64,000 bases of DNA from NCBI GenBank assembly GCA_051648405.1, contig JBOFFC010000079.1, positions 1 through 64,000 on the forward strand, read 5' to 3'. Under the pieces are notes generated by a model. It was given only the letters and a program-made list of their open reading frames with translations. It had not been told where the DNA came from and did no database searches. The position numbers were made by a program, and so were the translations under genes. The stretch comes from JBOFFC01 sp051648405. Its GTDB lineage: Bacteria > Planctomycetota > Planctomycetia > Pirellulales > Lacipirellulaceae. This document shows positions 60,987 to 64,000 of the stretch, one piece after another. Positions within the stretch are counted from its first letter, which is position 1; every line of letters begins with the position of its first letter.

Positions 60987-63163
60987 CGCGGGATGTCCCG
61001 GGTCGTGCGTTGGAACTCGTCGCTGCGGCGGAACACAATCGGCGAGTCGTAGTCCGCGGCCGGGGGGCCTGCCAGCGGAACGACTCGCTCGAAGCGCTCG
61101 GCGACGTCACGGCGCCCTGTCGAGACGACGACGGTCCAGTCGGGGACCGTGCCATCGGCGCCGCGCGTCAGCAGGGCGTTCAGGACCTTGTCGGCATCGG
61201 CGTCAGGCAGGAGATCGAGGGTCCCGTCGAGGAGCAGCAATCGCGGTTCGCCGGCGATCGCGCGGGCCACCACGAGCAGCACGACTTGAATCGGCGACAG
61301 CGGCGCGGCGCCGGCGTTGATCGACGTTTCGAGCCCTTCGGGGAGCTTCAGCAGGTCGCCGAGGAGGCCGACGTCGGCGAGCGCCGCACGGACTTCCTGC
61401 ACCGTCACACCCGGCCGGCGCAGGTGGACGTTCTCGGCGATCGTTCCCTCGAACACCTCCGGACCACGAACGAGCGCGACGTGCGTCCGCAGGATGTCGG
61501 GACGGAGGTCACGCGGGTCGCAACCTTCGATCTCGAGGTGGCCGCTCTCCGGCGCGCGCAAGCCGTACAGCATGTCGAGGATCAGGCGCTTGCCCGCGTC
61601 ACGCGGCCCGAACAGGGCGACCCGCTCCCCACCGGCGATATCGACCGAGAACCCAAGGGCGAGGTCGGGGCCGCCGGCCGAGTGGGTCACGCCGTGTAGG
61701 CGGACGCCAACCCCTTCGCCGTCGCGGAGGTGGACGAGTCCGTCCTGGCGTTCCTCGACGAGGTCGAACAGGTAACCCAGCTTGTCGATCGAAGCGGTCG
61801 CGTCGAAGAACCCTTCAATGTGCTTGCCGACTTTCGCCAACGACCCGAGGATCATCGCCACGATCAGCTCCGCGGCGACGAGCTGCCCCAGGGTGAGCTG
61901 CCCCTGGATCACGAGCCATCCCCCGAATCCCAGCAAGACGGTCCCCGCAACGGCTTGCAGGAGGAGGATGAACACGAGCTGTCGAAACAGGACGTGGAAG
62001 TGCTCGCGCCGGGTTTGCAAGTAACCGGCCGTCAGATGGTTTGCGCGGTCCAGGGCGAACTGCGGCGCCCCCGCGAGCTTGAAGCTCACTTGGCAGCGGG
62101 CGATGTCTTCGAACCACGCCGCGAGTTGGAACTTGTACTTCGACTCGTTGATCGCCGTCGTGACGCCCCCTCGACCGAGCCCGTACAGACCGCCGACAAC
62201 AAACACCAACAGCAACAGGTCGAATCCCAAGAGCCACGGGTGATAAAAGCCGAGCACCGCCATGCCAATCACGGTCGCGAGCACGATTGCGATGCCGTCG
62301 AGCAGCAACTGGGCCGTGACCTTCTGGACCGTCACAACCTCGAAGAAACGATTGGTCAGCTCGGGAAGGTAGTTCCCTTCGGCTTCAGCGGCGCGAACGC
62401 GCGGCATGACGTGCGCGACGTCCGCCGCGATGCGGGCGAACAGCCGCATCTCAATGATCTCGACGACTACCGCCTGCAACGCCTGCATGACGCCGTAGAA
62501 CGTCAGGAAGCCGAACAGTAGCGCGGCGAGCCAAAGCACCGGCTGGTAGGCGCGGCCGAATGCCACCGTCGTTACGAGCGCTTCCACCGCGATCGGGGTT
62601 GCAAGGCTCAAGATGCCGGCGAAGAACGCGAAGGCGACCACCGTCAAGACGTCGCTACGCTCCGGCCGCCACAGGTTCAACAAGCGGCGAATCGGGTTCG
62701 CGTGGCGTTGATCGTCGGCCACGAGGGTCGCCGACGGGACGACCGCGAGCCACTCGTACCTCGTCGTCAGGTCGATCCCCAGCACGCTCGCCAACCGCGT
62801 GCGAGGGGTCATAACGCCGTGGTCTTCGGCCAGCCGAGCGACGGCCACGCGGCCCCGGTCGCCGCGGGTCACCATCACCGGCTCACTCTCCCCGGGCGCC
62901 CACAGGACCAGGGCGGCGCCGTCCTCGACTAGGTCCGCCGCCTCGCCGAGCGAGAGCTTGATCGCTCGGCAGCGGAGTCCCAGGCTCGAGCCGGCCTCGG
63001 CGAGCCATATGGTCCACATCGTCCGCGGATCGCCGGGCCACGCCTCCCGCGCCTCGGCCACCAGTTGCGTTGCGCGCAGCGTCTCGGCGCCCCGCTCGCA
63101 GCGCCAGGCGAGCCGCGAGAGCAGCGAGGCAAAGTCCTCGTTACGCAACGAGAGTTCGGGCAT
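60983..63163 (-). CDS. ABC exporter-like protein with degenerate ATPase motifs
   Basis: A 726-residue fused permease-ATPase in type I secretion layout. Residues about 1-145 resemble a C39 peptidase-like domain without the catalytic Cys; six helices lie at about 172-442; the nucleotide-binding domain is about 485-700. Its motifs are altered: Walker A GPRDAGKR (Arg526 for Ser/Thr), signature LSPIQ (622-626) for LSGGQ, Walker B LLLLDG with Gly647 for the catalytic Glu, and STGR for the switch His. It may bind but hardly hydrolyse ATP. ATG 63163 was preferred to 63307. The stop overlaps the HlyD-like start. Confidence 0.85.
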   Translation of the reverse strand: MPELSLRNEDFASLLSRLAWRCERGAETLRATQLVAEAREAWPGDPRTMWTIWLAEAGSSLGLRCRAIKLSLGEAADLVEDGAALVLWAPGESEPVMVTRGDRGRVAVARLAEDHGVMTPRTRLASVLGIDLTTRYEWLAVVPSATLVADDQRHANPIRRLLNLWRPERSDVLTVVAFAFFAGILSLATPIAVEALVTTVAFGRAYQPVLWLAALLFGFLTFYGVMQALQAVVVEIIEMRLFARIAADVAHVMPRVRAAEAEGNYLPELTNRFFEVVTVQKVTAQLLLDGIAIVLATVIGMAVLGFYHPWLLGFDLLLLVFVVGGLYGLGRGGVTTAINESKYKFQLAAWFEDIARCQVSFKLAGAPQFALDRANHLTAGYLQTRREHFHVLFRQLVFILLLQAVAGTVLLGFGGWLVIQGQLTLGQLVAAELIVAMILGSLAKVGKHIEGFFDATASIDKLGYLFDLVEERQDGLVHLRDGEGVGVRLHGVTHSAGGPDLALGFSVDIAGGERVALFGPRDAGKRLILDMLYGLRAPESGHLEIEGCDPRDLRPDILRTHVALVRGPEVFEGTIAENVHLRRPGVTVQEVRAALADVGLLGDLLKLPEGLETSINAGAAPLSPIQVVLLVVARAIAGEPRLLLLDGTLDLLPDADADKVLNALLTRGADGTVPDWTVVVSTGRRDVAERFERVVPLAGPPAADYDSPIVFRRSDEFQRTTRDIPR

Positions 63164-63288
63164 CGTGGCCCCCCCGTTCGGGGGACAGGCTAGCGGAGGG
63201 GCGAAACAGGGGCCAAAGATCCCATCGGATTCTTGGAAATCATAGGTCGCCAACCCGAAAGATACCATTACACTAGGGCCGCTTATCC

Positions 63289-63303
63289 ATAGACTTCTTC
63301 TAT
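63289..63303 (+). promoter_or_regulatory. Candidate LysR-type binding site
   Basis: ATAGACTTCTTCTAT is an inverted repeat (ATAGA...TCTAT) with the T-N11-A form preferred by LysR-type regulators. It ends 19 bp before the GTG start of the NhaR-like gene and lies in the 159-bp spacer shared with the ABC gene. Suggestive only. Confidence 0.35.
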
Positions 63304-63322
63304 TCAATTATCGCATTAGATC

Positions 63323-64000
63323 GTGAAAAAACTTGAAGAACTCAACTTCCACCACCTGCTCTACTTCTGGATCGTGGCCCACGAGGGGAGCGTCACTGGC
63401 GCGAGCCGCAGGCTCGGACTGGCCCAACCAAGCGTGTCAGCGCAGGTCCGAAAGCTCGAGGAGACGCTCGGTGGCGAGCTGTTCGAGAGGGCGGGACGCG
63501 GCCGGATGCTGTCGGACCTCGGGCGCGAAGTCCTGCGGCACGCCGAACACGTGTTCGGCGCAGGTCAGGAACTCATCGACTCCCTGAACAGCCGGCAAGC
63601 CGGATCGACGGTGTCGTTGGTGGTTGGCGTCCCCGACGTGATGCCGCGCCTCGTGGCGCAGCGGTTGATCCTGCCACTCTGTCAGCATCGACCCGCGATC
63701 GCCGTGGAGTGTCACGGGAGTCGCTTCGAGGAGTTACTCGGAGACCTCGCCGTAAGCCGTTTCGACGTCGTGCTTTCGCACGCCCCGATGGCTTCGCACT
63801 TACGCATCAAGGCGTACAACCACAAGCTCGGAGAAAGCGGCGTGACCGTCTTCGCGCACCCCGGCGACGCGCGGCGGTTGCGCGAGGGCTTCCCCGGATC
63901 GCTGGCGGGATCGCCGATGCTGCTCCCCACCGAGGGGACCGAGCTGCGGCGGTCGCTCGACCAATGGTTCGACCAGCGGCACATAGCGCCGCGCGTCGTC
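63323..64000 (+). CDS. LysR-family regulator resembling NhaR (cut by window end)
   Basis: The first 226 residues of a LysR-type regulator. The helix-turn-helix (about 1-65) is FHHLLYFWIVAHEGSVTGAS, RRLGLAQPSVSAQVRKLEET, LFERAGRGRMLSDLGREV. The 'NFHHLLYFWIVAHEGSV' start and the substrate-binding part (VGVPDVMPRLVAQRLILPL, AVSRFDVVLSHAPM, ESGVTVFAHPGDARRL) fit the NhaR subgroup, which senses sodium/alkaline stress, better than other LysR proteins. A GTG at 63323 is the start. It is divergent from the ABC/HlyD-like genes and may regulate them. The end lies outside the window. Confidence 0.87.
   Translation, partial: MKKLEELNFHHLLYFWIVAHEGSVTGASRRLGLAQPSVSAQVRKLEETLGGELFERAGRGRMLSDLGREVLRHAEHVFGAGQELIDSLNSRQAGSTVSLVVGVPDVMPRLVAQRLILPLCQHRPAIAVECHGSRFEELLGDLAVSRFDVVLSHAPMASHLRIKAYNHKLGESGVTVFAHPGDARRLREGFPGSLAGSPMLLPTEGTELRRSLDQWFDQRHIAPRVV

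Overview
The window is GC-rich DNA from a planctomycete, most likely order Pirellulales (a Lacipirellulaceae-like genome). The evidence is three DUF1559 pseudopilin-like proteins opening with a prepilin FTLVELLVV helix, several secreted proteins ending in a VPEP-type PEP-CTERM anchor preceded by dockerin-like GDYNxDGxVDxADYTVWRD repeats, giant surface proteins opening with a basic stretch and an LExR-like motif, a Cys-type sulfatase, an ECF-sigma/FecR pair and a membrane Ser/Thr kinase with a zinc ribbon. The taxon is inferred from these families, not from a marker gene.

Layout. 1-8065: partial EamA permease, secreted Amidase_2 peptidoglycan amidase, a lower-GC island with an unknown secreted protein translationally coupled to a frameshifted subtilase, and an RND/MMPL exporter. 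8232-11505: motA-motB stator operon and a type II NADH dehydrogenase. 11527-15076: a GH10 xylanase behind a surface-anchored GH25 muramidase. 15670-28018: DUF1559 protein, a 1,616-residue surface protein, an ECF-like sigma factor, two divergent PEP-CTERM proteins, a second DUF1559 protein and a Ser/Thr kinase. 28106-35445: a small unknown, a surface cyclophilin carrying a cysteine-less thioredoxin-like domain, an Ig-like surface protein, an outer-membrane barrel protein and a small membrane protein. 36030-43321: lactate permease, ECF sigma/FecR pair, and a Tat-exported enolase-superfamily enzyme overlapping a secreted WD40-like protein. 43713-50125: DUF1559 protein, small lipoprotein, two tandem paralogous PEP-CTERM proteins, an exported FAH-family protein and a sulfatase. 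50460-52183: integrase remnants beside tRNA-Phe(GAA). 52441-64000: a beta-propeller/phosphoesterase protein, a TolC-like channel, a SulP-carbonic anhydrase fusion, an HlyD-like adaptor coupled to an ABC exporter with a degenerate ATPase, and a divergent NhaR-like regulator cut by the window end.

The genes serve cell-envelope construction, polymer breakdown and export rather than one pathway. Most enzymes here are secreted or surface-attached, and no exosortase is visible in the window.

The three observations most worth following are: (1) a ~155-bp non-coding repeat in three copies, with TAACAGCCTGTTGA-like inverted ends that supply the stop codon of two unrelated genes (motB, lldP); (2) a type-I-secretion-like gene set whose ABC ATPase has lost nearly every catalytic motif; (3) a cyclophilin fused to a thioredoxin-like fold with no cysteines. 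Two genes (subtilase, integrase) are split by single-base shifts in homopolymers, which may be real or sequencing errors.
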